Counted from the first letter of the stretch, positions 7,379-16,728 are shown. The stretch: DNA of 64,000 nt from Yoonia ponticola (GCF_014199395.1 NZ_JACIJM010000002.1:62001-126000); one strand, 5' to 3'. The notes: a model not told the origin generated them from the sequence alone. Numbers and translations: made by a program.

Positions 7379-9586
7379 ATGCCTTACGCCCAGACTGATA
7401 AGTCCCCTGAAATGCCGTTTTTGGCGAACCCTGCCCCCGATGTGCGGACGCGGGAAAAGCTAGAAGGCGGGCAAGCGTTTAAACTGGTGACGGAATTTGA
7501 TCCCGCCGGCGACCAGCCCAAAGCCATTAAAGAGTTGTCCGAGGGCGTGATGTCGGGCGAACAAAACCAAGTGCTGTTGGGCGCGACAGGCACAGGCAAG
7601 ACGTTCACGATGGCCAAAGTGATCGAAGAGACCCAGCGACCCGCGATTATTCTCGCGCCGAACAAGACACTAGCGGCGCAATTATACGGCGAATTCAAAG
7701 GCTTCTTTCCCGAAAATGCCGTTGAGTATTTCGTAAGCTATTACGATTATTATCAACCCGAGGCCTACGTTGCCCGCTCTGACACGTTCATCGAAAAAGA
7801 AAGCCAGATTAACGAACAAATTGACCGGATGCGCCACTCTGCGACGCGGGCGCTGTTGGAACGCGATGACGTGATCATCGTGGCCTCTGTGTCGTGCATC
7901 TACGGTATTGGCTCGGTCGAAACCTATGGGGCCATGACGCAGGACATCCACGTCGGGAAAACGTATGACCAACGCGGGATAATCGCCGATCTTGTGGCCC
8001 AACAATATCGCCGCAACGATCAGGGCTTCCAGCGTGGCTGTTTTCGTGTGCGTGGCGACAGTCTGGAAGTCTGGCCCGCCCACCTTGATGATCGGGCATG
8101 GCAGCTGTCATTTTTCGGCGAAGAGTTGGAAAGTATCACAGAATTCGACCCTCTGACGGGCCAGAAAACCGGCACCTTTGACAAGGTTCGCATCTACGCG
8201 AACTCGCACTACGTGACGCCAAAACCGACGATGAACCAAGCGATCATCGGGATCAAAAAAGAACTGCGAATGCGGCTGGATCAACTCGTCGCCGAAGGTA
8301 AATTGCTCGAAGCGCAGCGGTTGGAACAACGCTGTAACTTTGACCTCGAAATGCTTGAGGCGACAGGCGTTTGCAACGGGATCGAGAACTATTCGCGCTA
8401 TCTGACGGGTCGCGCGCCGGGCGAACCGCCGCCCACATTGTTCGAATTCATCCCCGACAATGCCATTGTTTTTGCTGACGAATCTCACGTATCCGTCCCG
8501 CAAATCGGCGGCATGTATAAGGGCGACTTTAGACGCAAAATGACGCTGGCCGAACATGGTTTCCGGCTGCCGTCCTGCATGGATAACCGTCCGCTGAAAT
8601 TCGAAGAATGGGACGCGATGCGCCCGCAATCGGTCTTTGTCTCCGCGACGCCTAGCGCGTGGGAGTTGGATCAAGCAGGCGGCGTGTTTGCTGAACAAAT
8701 CATTCGCCCGACTGGCCTGATTGACCCACTGATCGAAATCCGTCCTGTTGGAACGCAGGTGGACGATCTGCTAGACGAAGTCCGCAAAGTGACCGCCGCT
8801 GGCTACCGCACGCTGTGCACCACGTTAACCAAACGTATGGCCGAGGATCTGACCGAATATATGCATGAACAGGGCATTCGCGTGCGCTATATGCACTCGG
8901 ATATCGACACGATTGAACGCATCGAAATCCTGCGCGATCTGCGACTAGGTGCCTTTGACGTGCTGATCGGGATTAACCTTTTGCGAGAGGGTCTCGACAT
9001 TCCTGAGTGCGGATTAGTCGCTATTTTGGACGCCGACAAAGAGGGTTTCTTGCGTTCTGAAACCTCGCTTGTGCAGACCATCGGTCGTGCCGCGCGAAAT
9101 GCGGATGGCCGCGTGATCATGTACGCCGACCGGATTACCGGATCGATGGAACGCGCAATGCTGGAAACCGAACGACGTCGCGAAAAGCAGCAAGCCTATA
9201 ATATTGAACACAATATCACGCCGCAAACCGTTAAGAAAAACGTCGAAGACATCTTGGCGGGCCTCTACAAAGGCGACGCTGATATGAACCGCGTCACCGC
9301 GAAAATCGACAATCCGCTGGCTGGCGGGAACCTGCAAACCGTGCTCGACGGGCTGCGGACCGACATGCGCAAAGCTGCTGAGAACCTTGAATTCGAAGAG
9401 GCCGCGCGTCTGCGTGACGAGGTGAAACGTCTCGAAGCCGTCGATTTGGCCGTGTCTGACGACCCACTTGCGCGGCAACAAGCCGTCGAAAAAGCGGTCG
9501 CCGATGCTGGTGTGAAATCAGGGCGCAGTACAGGTGGACGCGGCGGGATGCGCGGTGGCAAATCGCGCTATGGTGGTAAAAAATAG
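7379..9586 (+). CDS. uvrB: Excinuclease ABC subunit B
   Basis: 735 residues, longer than the usual ~670 because of a C-terminal tail. Walker [10 protein letters not shown] is at 68-76, then the beta-hairpin [11 protein letters not shown], the DESH helicase box ([11 protein letters not shown]), the helicase C-terminal GLDIPE and QTIGRAARN motifs, and a UVR domain ([16 protein letters not shown]) near residue 660. The tail is Gly/Arg-rich, ending [10 protein letters not shown]. UvrB is the damage-verifying helicase of nucleotide excision repair. The ATG has AGGAG 7 bases upstream. It is divergent from the NDUFS4-like gene and convergent (2 bases apart) with the nuclease gene. Confidence 0.97.
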   Translation: MPYAQTDKSPEMPFLANPAPDVRTREKLEGGQAFKLVTEFDPAGDQPKAIKELSEGVMSGEQNQVLLGATGTGKTFTMAKVIEETQRPAIILAPNKTLAAQLYGEFKGFFPENAVEYFVSYYDYYQPEAYVARSDTFIEKESQINEQIDRMRHSATRALLERDDVIIVASVSCIYGIGSVETYGAMTQDIHVGKTYDQRGIIADLVAQQYRRNDQGFQRGCFRVRGDSLEVWPAHLDDRAWQLSFFGEELESITEFDPLTGQKTGTFDKVRIYANSHYVTPKPTMNQAIIGIKKELRMRLDQLVAEGKLLEAQRLEQRCNFDLEMLEATGVCNGIENYSRYLTGRAPGEPPPTLFEFIPDNAIVFADESHVSVPQIGGMYKGDFRRKMTLAEHGFRLPSCMDNRPLKFEEWDAMRPQSVFVSATPSAWELDQAGGVFAEQIIRPTGLIDPLIEIRPVGTQVDDLLDEVRKVTAAGYRTLCTTLTKRMAEDLTEYMHEQGIRVRYMHSDIDTIERIEILRDLRLGAFDVLIGINLLREGLDIPECGLVAILDADKEGFLRSETSLVQTIGRAARNADGRVIMYADRITGSMERAMLETERRREKQQAYNIEHNITPQTVKKNVEDILAGLYKGDADMNRVTAKIDNPLAGGNLQTVLDGLRTDMRKAAENLEFEEAARLRDEVKRLEAVDLAVSDDPLARQQAVEKAVADAGVKSGRSTGGRGGMRGGKSRYGGKK

Positions 9587-9588
9587 GG

Positions 9589-10107
9589 TTAGGCCTTGAA
9601 CGGCCGCGCCCATTTTACCGATCCGTCATGCCATTTACCGCGCACCAGTGTGCCCTTTTTGGCGGCATGTGGGAACTTAACCCGCCAGTCGCGGAATTGG
9701 TCGTTTGTGACAATGCGTAAACCATGATCAGTCGCGAACATCAGGATGGATTCATCGGCCACCACGCCACTGGAGACCACACAAATGTGGTCAAACCGCA
9801 CCTTGATCAGCGGTGCGAGCGTTTCCTCAGTGTAGTAGCGCTCGCCCACCTTATACCCCACATTTGCGTCAAAAAACACAATCGGGGCATAGCCGGCCTT
9901 CTCAATACTGCGCAAAACACCGGCTAACACCTTGAGCGACGGCTTGCCGCTCCAATACATGACATTGGACCCGTCCACGACAATCGCATTGTCGGGCGGG
10001 CCATCCTCTGTGACATCAACATCAGGCGCGGCCTGCCTGCGTGACAGCAGGATGAGGACGACAAAAACGATAGCCGCAGGGGCCAAAATCAGCAGGTCAG
10101 AATACAT
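9589..10107 (-). CDS. Membrane-anchored NYN/Zc3h12a-type ribonuclease
   Basis: 172 residues. An N-terminal membrane helix (residues about 5-22, LLILAPAAIVFVVLILL) is followed by a PIN-like domain with the pattern of Zc3h12a (Regnase) nucleases: IVVDGSNVMYW at about 42-52 (first catalytic Asp), VFFDANVGYKV, VVADESILMFA and IVTNDQFRDW near 135. In animals this fold cleaves mRNA. The bacterial members are uncharacterised to my knowledge. The single helix would tether the nuclease to the inner membrane with the domain in the cytoplasm. It ends 2 bases from the uvrB stop, and the start is only 36 bases from the next minus-strand gene's end. Confidence 0.8.
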   Translation of the reverse strand: MYSDLLILAPAAIVFVVLILLSRRQAAPDVDVTEDGPPDNAIVVDGSNVMYWSGKPSLKVLAGVLRSIEKAGYAPIVFFDANVGYKVGERYYTEETLAPLIKVRFDHICVVSSGVVADESILMFATDHGLRIVTNDQFRDWRVKFPHAAKKGTLVRGKWHDGSVKWARPFKA

Positions 10108-10143
10108 GCCGCATTTGGATCACCCGCGTAATAAAATGCAACC

Positions 10144-11451
10144 CTAGTGTGCAACTTCACCCAACTCAAAAATCTCATCCGGAAAGAATTTCGCGAGGCG
10201 GATATCAGCGCTGCGTGCGTGACCTTCCATGCCTTCCATACGCGAAATACGGGCGGTTGTTTCAGCGACGGATTTCGCCGCTTCTCGGGTGGACCGCTGC
10301 CAAGTGACTGTTTTCATGAACTTCCCGACGAATAACCCGCCTGTGTACCGCGCCGCCCCCGATGTCGGCAGCACGTGGTTCGGCCCTGCCGCTTTGTCGC
10401 CGAACGCCACCGTCGTTTCTTCGCCCAAAAACAACGAACCGTAGTTCGACAAACGTGACAACCACCAGTCCAGATCGGTGCACATCACGGTCAGATGTTC
10501 CGGCGCGATGCGGTCGGATTCAACGGCGATTTCTTCGCGGTTTTCGCACAGGATCACCTCTGCATAATCGCGCCATGCCGCCCGTGCGCTATCCGCGTTC
10601 ATCTGCGGCAACGCCTCGATCAAGGCTGGTACGCGGGCGATGACCTGTTCGGCCAATGCGCGGTCATCCGTGACCAACCACACAGGCGAATTCGGCCCAT
10701 GTTCCGCCTGCCCCACCAGATCAACCGCGACGATTTCAGGGTCCGCCGTGCTATCCGCTAGCACCAGTGAATCCGTCGGTCCGGCCACCATATCAATGCC
10801 AACCTGACCGAACAAAACCCGTTTTGCTTCAGCCACATACGCGTTGCCCGGCCCCACCAGAATATCCGCTTTCGGCAGCCCAAACAGCCCGGTCGCCATC
10901 GTTGCCACGGCCTGTACGCCACCCATATTCAAGATCGTATCCGCGCCGCACAGATCCATCGCATAGAGAATTGCGTCGGGGATTCCCTTGCCCGGTGTCG
11001 GCGGCGAACAGGCGATCACGTGGCCAACGCCAGCCGCTTTTGCGGTGGTCACGGTCATAATCGCCGACGCGATATGCGCGTAACGGCCACCCGGCACGTA
11101 GCAACCAGCCGCGTTCACCGGAATTTGTTTTTGCCCGGCGACCAAACCCGGCATGATTTCGACCTGCGTGTCTACAATCGTCTCGCGCTGTGCAGCGGCG
11201 AATTTGCGGACGTTCGTGTGGGCGAATTGAATGTCTTTCTTAACCTGTTCGGGCAGTCGCGCTGATGCCACGTCAATGTCAGCGCGGGATGCGATGATCG
11301 GGCCGTCCCATTTGTCGAACCGTTTGGCCAATTCTTGGGCTGCGGCCTCGCCACCTTTTTTGATTTCGTCCAGCAGTCCGCGCACCACGACGCTCACATC
11401 TGCGTGGTCTTCTTCGGCGGTCCGGCTTGCGGTTTTTAGGTACTCGGCCAT
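10144..11451 (-). CDS. hpsN: Histidinol-dehydrogenase-family protein, probable sulfopropanediol 3-dehydrogenase
   Basis: 435 residues with the HisD fold and active-site signatures: IAPEHL (catalytic Glu-His pair), GPNHVLPTSG and AEHGPNS. The N-terminus (MAEYLKTASRT) and the ARYTGGLFVGKFMKTVTWQ region look more like the HpsN branch (NAD-dependent oxidation of 2,3-dihydroxypropane-1-sulfonate to sulfolactate) than biosynthetic HisD. It lies directly downstream of a taurine-type ABC transporter and not in a his operon. I therefore prefer a sulfonate dehydrogenase; histidinol dehydrogenase remains the alternative. GGGAGA lies 6 bases before ATG 11451. A strong hairpin separates it from tauC, so expression relative to tauABC may be reduced. 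Confidence 0.7.
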   Translation of the reverse strand: MAEYLKTASRTAEEDHADVSVVVRGLLDEIKKGGEAAAQELAKRFDKWDGPIIASRADIDVASARLPEQVKKDIQFAHTNVRKFAAAQRETIVDTQVEIMPGLVAGQKQIPVNAAGCYVPGGRYAHIASAIMTVTTAKAAGVGHVIACSPPTPGKGIPDAILYAMDLCGADTILNMGGVQAVATMATGLFGLPKADILVGPGNAYVAEAKRVLFGQVGIDMVAGPTDSLVLADSTADPEIVAVDLVGQAEHGPNSPVWLVTDDRALAEQVIARVPALIEALPQMNADSARAAWRDYAEVILCENREEIAVESDRIAPEHLTVMCTDLDWWLSRLSNYGSLFLGEETTVAFGDKAAGPNHVLPTSGAARYTGGLFVGKFMKTVTWQRSTREAAKSVAETTARISRMEGMEGHARSADIRLAKFFPDEIFELGEVAH

Positions 11452-11492
11452 GCAATTTCTCCCTACTGGTATGGGGTCACATGGCCACGGCA

Positions 11493-11532
11493 CAGCAAAA
11501 AGGCAAAGGGCGAAAACCCTTTGCCTTGCTGT
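11493..11532 (-). terminator. Strong hairpin between tauC and hpsN-like gene
   Basis: On the minus strand: CAGCAAGGCAAAGGG, loop TTTTCG, CCCTTTGCCT followed by TTTTGCTG. The 10-bp core stem has a T-run on its 3' side. Likely a partial terminator or mRNA-stabilising structure after tauABC. Confidence 0.7.
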
Positions 11533-11576
11533 GTTTCGGTTGGCTGAAATCCGGTTTTGGAAATCCGAGGGGTGCG

Positions 11577-12911
11577 TTACCCTTTACCCTTCCAAGGGAC
11601 CAACCACCGCTCGGCCCAACGCATCAGCATGTCGATGGTAAAGCCGATCACGCCGATCAAAATGATCCCCATCAGCACGATATCCGTTGATTGGAATTTG
11701 GACGCGACCATGATCATCATGCCCGCCCCCTTTTCCGCCGCGACCAATTCAGCCGCAACAACGGTGCCCCAACAGACGCCCATCGCGACGCGTGCGCCGG
11801 TGAAAATCTCGGGTAGCGAGTTCGGAATGATGACGTAGCGCATGATTTGCCACTTCGATGCACCCAGCGAATAGGCCGCGTGGACCTTCGAGATACGCAC
11901 GCCAGACACGCCGGATCGGGCAGCAATCGCCATAATCCAAAGGGCCGCGAGGAACAGCAGGATGATTTTTCCGACCTCACCAATCCCGGCCCAGATGATT
12001 ACCAGCGGGATCAAGGCGAGCGGCGGCACGGGGCGCATGAATTCCACAATCGGGTCGAACCAACCACGGAACCAGTTCGACAGTCCCATCGCATAACCCA
12101 ACGGAATGCCGACAATCGCGCCAAGGATAAAGCCTACGATCACGCGGAAAAGAGAGAAGCCAAGGTGTTCCGCCAAGGTCGAGTTCCGATACCCTTCGGT
12201 GGCGATTTCGGTCAGGCGCGCCCAGACCGCTTCGGGGGCGGGCAGCCAGATCGGCTCCATCTGAACGCCTTTTGCGGGATACACGTTAGGCGTGCCTTTG
12301 CCCGATAATTCAACGCGACCGAAGTCGGTGCTGACCGACCCACCCGGTTCAATCGCCACGCCATTGATCGCGGTGATTGTCGCATCTTGGTCGCGCCCGA
12401 TCTCGTCGTTTTCATCGACGCGCAACAACCCAGACCGATAAGCGGCCAGTGCGATACTATCGTTTTTGGCAAATCCGTCGCCGGGGTCGACTTCTGGCGC
12501 ATCAACCGTCGCGCCGGTCTCGTAGACAACAACCGTTACGGTTGCATCGTCGCTTTGCCCGTCAGGTGTTGTGACCGTGTATGTGAACGACCCTTCGCCC
12601 GTAAACGCGCCCGGTGCGTGCATGAATGACGGCAAGATTTTAGATCCGGTAAACGCCCCCCACAGCACGAAAATCAAGACAATCGACACCACAGACGCGA
12701 CCGTATTCGAGGTCACAGCGCTTTCATCGCCGAATGTTACTGTCTTCAACGATCCGTAGTCGTGTTTTGGCGTCACAAACCGTTTCACCGCTTGCCAAAT
12801 AAAAGAGAAAGCAAGGATCAAAAGGATGTACCCAAAAACATAGGGCAGCGCATAAAACAGCGTGCGCAATACGGCGACGAGTTCAGCACTAAGTTGTGAA
12901 ATGATATCCAT
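11577..12911 (-). CDS. tauC: Taurine ABC transporter permease with an extra periplasmic domain
   Basis: 444 residues against about 260-280 for classical TauC/SsuC. The C-terminal half is the ordinary permease: FLPSP-like LPAPEAVW near 225, SLFRVIVGFILG, and the EAA-loop AAYSLGASKWQIMRYVIIPNSLP. The N-terminal part has two membrane helices (about 18-42 and 70-88) and then roughly 130 extra residues (about 95-220) containing SFTYTVTTPDGQSDDATVTV, a segment typical of bacterial Ig-like/cadherin-like repeats, expected in the periplasm. The ATG overlaps the tauB stop by one base (TAATG), with GAAGGAGGG upstream. Confidence 0.88.
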   Translation of the reverse strand: MDIISQLSAELVAVLRTLFYALPYVFGYILLILAFSFIWQAVKRFVTPKHDYGSLKTVTFGDESAVTSNTVASVVSIVLIFVLWGAFTGSKILPSFMHAPGAFTGEGSFTYTVTTPDGQSDDATVTVVVYETGATVDAPEVDPGDGFAKNDSIALAAYRSGLLRVDENDEIGRDQDATITAINGVAIEPGGSVSTDFGRVELSGKGTPNVYPAKGVQMEPIWLPAPEAVWARLTEIATEGYRNSTLAEHLGFSLFRVIVGFILGAIVGIPLGYAMGLSNWFRGWFDPIVEFMRPVPPLALIPLVIIWAGIGEVGKIILLFLAALWIMAIAARSGVSGVRISKVHAAYSLGASKWQIMRYVIIPNSLPEIFTGARVAMGVCWGTVVAAELVAAEKGAGMMIMVASKFQSTDIVLMGIILIGVIGFTIDMLMRWAERWLVPWKGKG

Positions 12912-13714
12912 TACGCACCCTCCTTCCGGCCCATGATTTCTTCTTCCATGTCCCAAATCATGCCCAGAATTTCTTCACGGACCTCGGCGAACTGTGGTTC
13001 TTTTTTGACGAACCGCAGGTCTTGGTCGACGCCCATTTCCGCAAATGGCAGGCGATATTCTTTGTGAATACGTCCCGGACGCGGAGCCATAACCAGTAGG
13101 CGCTCGCCCAAAAGCAGTGCTTCTTCGACCGAATGCGTGATCAGGATGATCGTTTTGCCAGTCTCTTTCCACAACTTGAGGACGAGACCCTGCATCTTTT
13201 CGCGGGTCAGCGCATCAAGCGCACCCAGCGGTTCATCCATCAAAATCACGTCAGGTTCATTCGCAAGACAGCGGGCCAAAGCCACACGCTGCTGCATCCC
13301 ACCAGACAATTCGTAGACGGCTTTTTCCTTGAAATCGCTCAGGCCCACGACATCCAACAGGTGATCCACGATTTCGCGCTTTTGGCCTTGGGCCATGCCC
13401 TTCATTTTCGGGCCAAATCCGACGTTTTCACGCACCGACATCCATTCAAACAATGCGCCCTGTTGAAACACCATACCGCGTTCGGCGCCGGGGCCATGAA
13501 CCGTGTTTCCGTTCAAAACGATCTTGCCCTCAGTCGGTGCCAAAAAGCCCGCGACGATGTTCAAAAGCGTTGTTTTACCGCACCCTGATGGCCCAAGAAC
13601 CGACAGCAGCTCTCCTGCTTTCAGGTCAAGCGAGACGTCTTTCAGCGCCTGAACCGAACTGCCGTTCGGCAAATCAAAACGCATGGATATATTATCAATC
13701 TGCAATCCAGACAT
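12911..13714 (-). CDS. tauB: Taurine ABC transporter ATP-binding protein
   Basis: 267 residues of the nitrate/sulfonate/taurine ABC ATPase family. Walker A GPSGCGKTT is at about 42-50, the signature LSGGMQQRVALAR near 141, Walker B VILMDEPLGALDA near 160, and the switch His in ILITHSVEEA near 197. The start has GGGAG 7 bases upstream. It lies between tauA and tauC, coupled to tauC by a one-base overlap. The taurine assignment rests on divergent tpa and nearby xsc and tauR; another C2/C3 sulfonate is possible. Confidence 0.93.
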   Translation of the reverse strand: MSGLQIDNISMRFDLPNGSSVQALKDVSLDLKAGELLSVLGPSGCGKTTLLNIVAGFLAPTEGKIVLNGNTVHGPGAERGMVFQQGALFEWMSVRENVGFGPKMKGMAQGQKREIVDHLLDVVGLSDFKEKAVYELSGGMQQRVALARCLANEPDVILMDEPLGALDALTREKMQGLVLKLWKETGKTIILITHSVEEALLLGERLLVMAPRPGRIHKEYRLPFAEMGVDQDLRFVKKEPQFAEVREEILGMIWDMEEEIMGRKEGA

Positions 13715-13786
13715 ACCCTGCTCCCTGTTGTAGTTTTTTGTGAAACCCCGAGCGTGTTCAGTGTTTCATCTTGAAAATGGCAATAA

Positions 13787-13810
13787 GGGCGCAACATTTC
13801 TGCCGCGCCC
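13787..13810 (-). terminator. Hairpin between tauA and tauB (likely attenuator)
   Basis: On the minus strand: GGGCGCGGC, loop AGAAAT, GTTGCGCCC, then TTATTG. Such hairpins behind a binding-protein gene often lower expression of the downstream ATPase and permease genes relative to the binding protein. Confidence 0.5.
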
Positions 13811-13822
13811 TCAGCATTTCTT

Positions 13823-14824
13823 TTATTCCACTGCGGACAATGGACCGATGTTCACAGTGCCCTCGTAGTCGCCCAGTGCAGACGGGATCGAACCGGATTC
13901 AACGAAGACGTCAGCGACGCCTTTCATGAACGCAGGGGCCGCGCCGCCAAGCCATGCGCCTGACAGCTGCTCTTCAACTGTTGGGAATACGAATGTGGCC
14001 AAAGATGCGGCAGCCGCTTCGACGTCCATACCGGAATCAGCGGCGATCGCTGCCAGCATTTCTGCTTCGTTTTCGCCCGCAGCCCATGCTGCGTTTGCGT
14101 CAGCTGTGACCTGCAAGAATGCCGTCACCATTTCAGGGTTTTCCACGACGAATGACGTCGGGCCAGTTGTGGCGTCGAATACCAGAATGCCCAATGCTTC
14201 TTTTTCAGCGCCTGTCAGCAGCACATTGCCGTGCTCTTTCATGCGGTTCAACGCGCCGCCCCAGCCGCACGCCATGTCAACTTGACCCTGCGCAATCGCA
14301 GCCGCACCCTCAGCAGGTGCCATATCCACGACATCCAACGACGTTATATCAACGCCAAAATGGTCCATTTGACGCAAAAAGCTGTAGTGCGCAGCCGTGC
14401 CCAGTGGAACAGCCACTTTTTTGCCAGTCAGTTCGCTCGCCGAGGCCGCATCGATCTCAAGTGCCGCGCTCACAACGCAGTTGTCGTTTTCAGAATATGA
14501 AACGGCCACATCCAGAACTTGCAAATCTTGACCCGCAGAGGTTGCAACCACGAACGGTGGGATGCCCTGTGACACGGACAATTGCACGTCGCCGGACGCC
14601 ATCGCGGCGGACATCGCAGTACCGGAATCAAACGACACCCAGTTCACTTTTGCGCCCATCGCCTCGTCGTAGGTTCCGTTCACTTTTGCGAACTGGAACG
14701 GCATCGGCCATTCGAGAAAATAGCCTACAGTAATTTCGCTATGGCCGTCTGCGAACGCAGCGGTTGCACCAGTCATCATCGCAACGCCAGCAGCGGCGCT
14801 CATGAGCTTGTTGGTTAAAGTCAT
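13823..14824 (-). CDS. tauA: Taurine ABC transporter substrate-binding protein
   Basis: 333 residues. A Sec signal peptide (MTLTNKLMSAAAGVAMMTG...AFA, cleavage about residue 25) precedes a periplasmic NMT1/TauA-type solute-binding domain starting EITVGYFLEWPMPFQ. ATG 14824 has GGAG 8 bases upstream; a TTG one codon earlier is not favoured. It is the first gene of tauABC and is divergent from tpa across a 333-bp control region. The gene order (binding protein, ATPase, permease) and the divergent taurine:pyruvate aminotransferase indicate taurine as substrate. Confidence 0.92.
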   Translation of the reverse strand: MTLTNKLMSAAAGVAMMTGATAAFADGHSEITVGYFLEWPMPFQFAKVNGTYDEAMGAKVNWVSFDSGTAMSAAMASGDVQLSVSQGIPPFVVATSAGQDLQVLDVAVSYSENDNCVVSAALEIDAASASELTGKKVAVPLGTAAHYSFLRQMDHFGVDITSLDVVDMAPAEGAAAIAQGQVDMACGWGGALNRMKEHGNVLLTGAEKEALGILVFDATTGPTSFVVENPEMVTAFLQVTADANAAWAAGENEAEMLAAIAADSGMDVEAAAASLATFVFPTVEEQLSGAWLGGAAPAFMKGVADVFVESGSIPSALGDYEGTVNIGPLSAVE

Positions 14825-15157
14825 CAATCGTTCTCCAAGTTGGTGGTCTTTGAGCGACCAGTTAGTCGGACAGGTGGACCCCGTCTCATCGGTCGAAGCT
14901 GACCACGAAAAAATCGATTTCGCTAGCCCTGTTCGAACACACGTTTCGTTTCTCTAAAGCTTTGTTTCACGAAGCCTCAATGAGGTAAAACAAACATTAC
15001 AAAGGATCATCGGTCTATGCACCATGGTATCTGGATATATGCATGCAGTCGCACTGGCGCTATCGAAAAGCCACCAACTTAGCCAAAGTCCACCACAGGC
15101 ATCGGCACGATCAATGGATTCGCGCCCCTGAAACCCATACAATCAAGGAGTGTCCCG
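14825..15157. promoter_or_regulatory. Divergent control region between tauA and tpa
   Basis: A 333-bp non-coding stretch that must hold the promoters of tauABC (minus) and tpa (plus). Besides the CTGG direct repeat at 15031-15063 it contains an A/T-rich block around 14940-15005. No confident -35/-10 pair was assigned. Confidence 0.6.
15031..15063 (+). promoter_or_regulatory. Putative TauR site upstream of tpa
   Basis: CTGGATATAT at 15031-15040 and CTGGCGCTAT at 15054-15063: a direct repeat with 23 bp between starts. The same half-site shape and spacing occur before tauR and xsc. As I recall, TauR of Rhodobacter capsulatus recognises repeated CTGGACYTAA; this copy is the most degenerate of the three. 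Confidence 0.5.
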
Positions 15158-16540
15158 ATGGACGTCACGCTTTCCAATGATCCCGGCCATATTGTTGAAG
15201 CCGACCGCGCCCACATCTGGCACCATATGACCCAGCATAAACCTTACGACTCTGGTGTTGATCCGCGGATCATTGTCGAAGGTAAGGGGATGAAAGTCTG
15301 GGATATCAAAGGCAAAGAGCACCTTGATGCGGTGTCCGGCGGTGTTTGGACCGTAAACGTTGGCTATGGCCGCGAGCGGATCGGCAAAGCAATCGCTGAC
15401 CAAGTGACCAAGATGTGCTTTTTCGGCGGCACCGCTGGCACCATTCCGGGCGCGCACTTTGCCGAGATGCTGATCGATAAAATGCCGGGACTGGACCGCG
15501 TTTACTACGCAAACTCCGGCTCAGAGGCGAATGAAAAAGCCTTTAAGATGGTCCGCCAGATCAGCCACAAACATTACGGCGGCAAGAAATCCAAAATCCT
15601 GTACCGCGAACGCGACTACCACGGCACAACAATCGCCTGCCTGTCCGCTGGCGGCCAAGAAGAACGCAACGCGCAATACGGTCCGTTCACACCTGACTTC
15701 ATCGCCGTTCCACATTGCCTTGAATATCGTAGCCAAGACGGCACAAGCGGCGAAGCCTACGCCGCCGCATCCATCAAAGCGATCGAAGACGTGATCCTGC
15801 GCGAAGGTGCAGACACCATCGGATCAATCTGTCTCGAACCCATCACAGCGGGCGGCGGCATCATTGTGCCACCTGTTGGATACTGGGACGGCGTTCAAGA
15901 ATTATGCAGCAAATACAACATCCTGCTACACATCGACGAAGTCGTTTGCGGCGTTGGTCGGACGGGAACTTGGTTCGGATATCAGCAATTCGGCGTCAAA
16001 CCTGACATCGTGACAATGGCCAAAGGCGTGGCCTCCGGCTACGCCGCGATCTCTTGCTGCGTCACGACAAATGCCGTTTTCGACCAATTCAAAGACGACA
16101 CCGATAAACTGTCTATGTTCCGCGACATTTCCACCTTTGGCGGTTGCACAGGCGGGCCAGCGGCAGCCATCGAGAACATGCTAATCATCGAAGAAGAAGA
16201 CCTGCGCGGTAATTCCGTCCGCACTGGTGAGCACCTGGAAAACAACCTCAACGCTTTGATGGAAAAGCATAAATGGATCGGCGACGTGCGCGGCATGGGT
16301 CTGTTTGCGGGCGCTGAACTGGTTGCGGATCGTGGCAGCAAAGAACCCGTTGACGAGAAACTCGTCGCGGCGATTGTCGCGGACTGCATGAACCAAGGCG
16401 TGATTATCGGCGCGACGAACAAATCACTGCCGGGCTTTAACAACACATTGATGTTCGCGCCCGCGCTGATCGCGACACCTGACGATATTGACCACGTCAC
16501 CGACGCGGTGGATCAGGCGATCACCCGCGTTCTGGGCTAA
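15158..16540 (+). CDS. tpa: Taurine:pyruvate aminotransferase
   Basis: 460 residues, class III PLP aminotransferase. The PLP-binding Lys is K289 in DIVTMAKGVASGY, the HIDEVVCGVGRTGT motif binds the cofactor, and YYANSGSEANEKA lies near residue 120. Tpa moves the amino group of taurine to pyruvate, giving sulfoacetaldehyde and alanine in the cytoplasm. The ATG has AAGGAG 8 bases upstream. It is followed by a strong terminator, so it is probably transcribed alone from the divergent tau control region. The identification over other class III enzymes rests on length, motif detail and the adjacent xsc/tauR/tauABC. Confidence 0.95.
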   Translation: MDVTLSNDPGHIVEADRAHIWHHMTQHKPYDSGVDPRIIVEGKGMKVWDIKGKEHLDAVSGGVWTVNVGYGRERIGKAIADQVTKMCFFGGTAGTIPGAHFAEMLIDKMPGLDRVYYANSGSEANEKAFKMVRQISHKHYGGKKSKILYRERDYHGTTIACLSAGGQEERNAQYGPFTPDFIAVPHCLEYRSQDGTSGEAYAAASIKAIEDVILREGADTIGSICLEPITAGGGIIVPPVGYWDGVQELCSKYNILLHIDEVVCGVGRTGTWFGYQQFGVKPDIVTMAKGVASGYAAISCCVTTNAVFDQFKDDTDKLSMFRDISTFGGCTGGPAAAIENMLIIEEEDLRGNSVRTGEHLENNLNALMEKHKWIGDVRGMGLFAGAELVADRGSKEPVDEKLVAAIVADCMNQGVIIGATNKSLPGFNNTLMFAPALIATPDDIDHVTDAVDQAITRVLG

Positions 16541-16560
16541 ATTTGGGACGAACAGGAAAC

Positions 16561-16591
16561 GGGGCGTCGCAGATCGCGGCGCCCTTTTTTG
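16561..16591 (+). terminator. Intrinsic terminator of tpa
   Basis: GGGGCGTCGC, loop AGAT, GCGGCGCCC followed by TTTTTT, starting 21 bases after the tpa stop. Confidence 0.85.
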
Positions 16592-16653
16592 TTCCTAGAT
16601 CGGGTAGCAAACTCTACCCATAGGGATTCATCTTTTAGAAACCACCACGAACG

Positions 16654-16671
16654 CCTTCCCCGCGGGGAAGG
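16654..16671. repeat. Perfect 18-bp palindrome between tpa and tauR
   Basis: CCTTCCCCGCGGGGAAGG, followed by TTTC. It could be a second terminator hairpin or a dimeric protein-binding site. It lies 57 bases before the CTGG/CCAG repeats that precede tauR. Confidence 0.5.
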
Positions 16672-16728
16672 TTTCATCTGCAGCATTGGCGCAAAGCCGC
16701 GAAAACGCGGACTTGTTCAAAGCTCAAA

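Noticed and set aside
10144-11451. Histidinol dehydrogenase for histidine biosynthesis
   Set aside because: Fold and active site fit, but there are no other his genes nearby and the location is behind tauABC. An HpsN-type role is preferred; biosynthetic HisD is kept only as the alternative.
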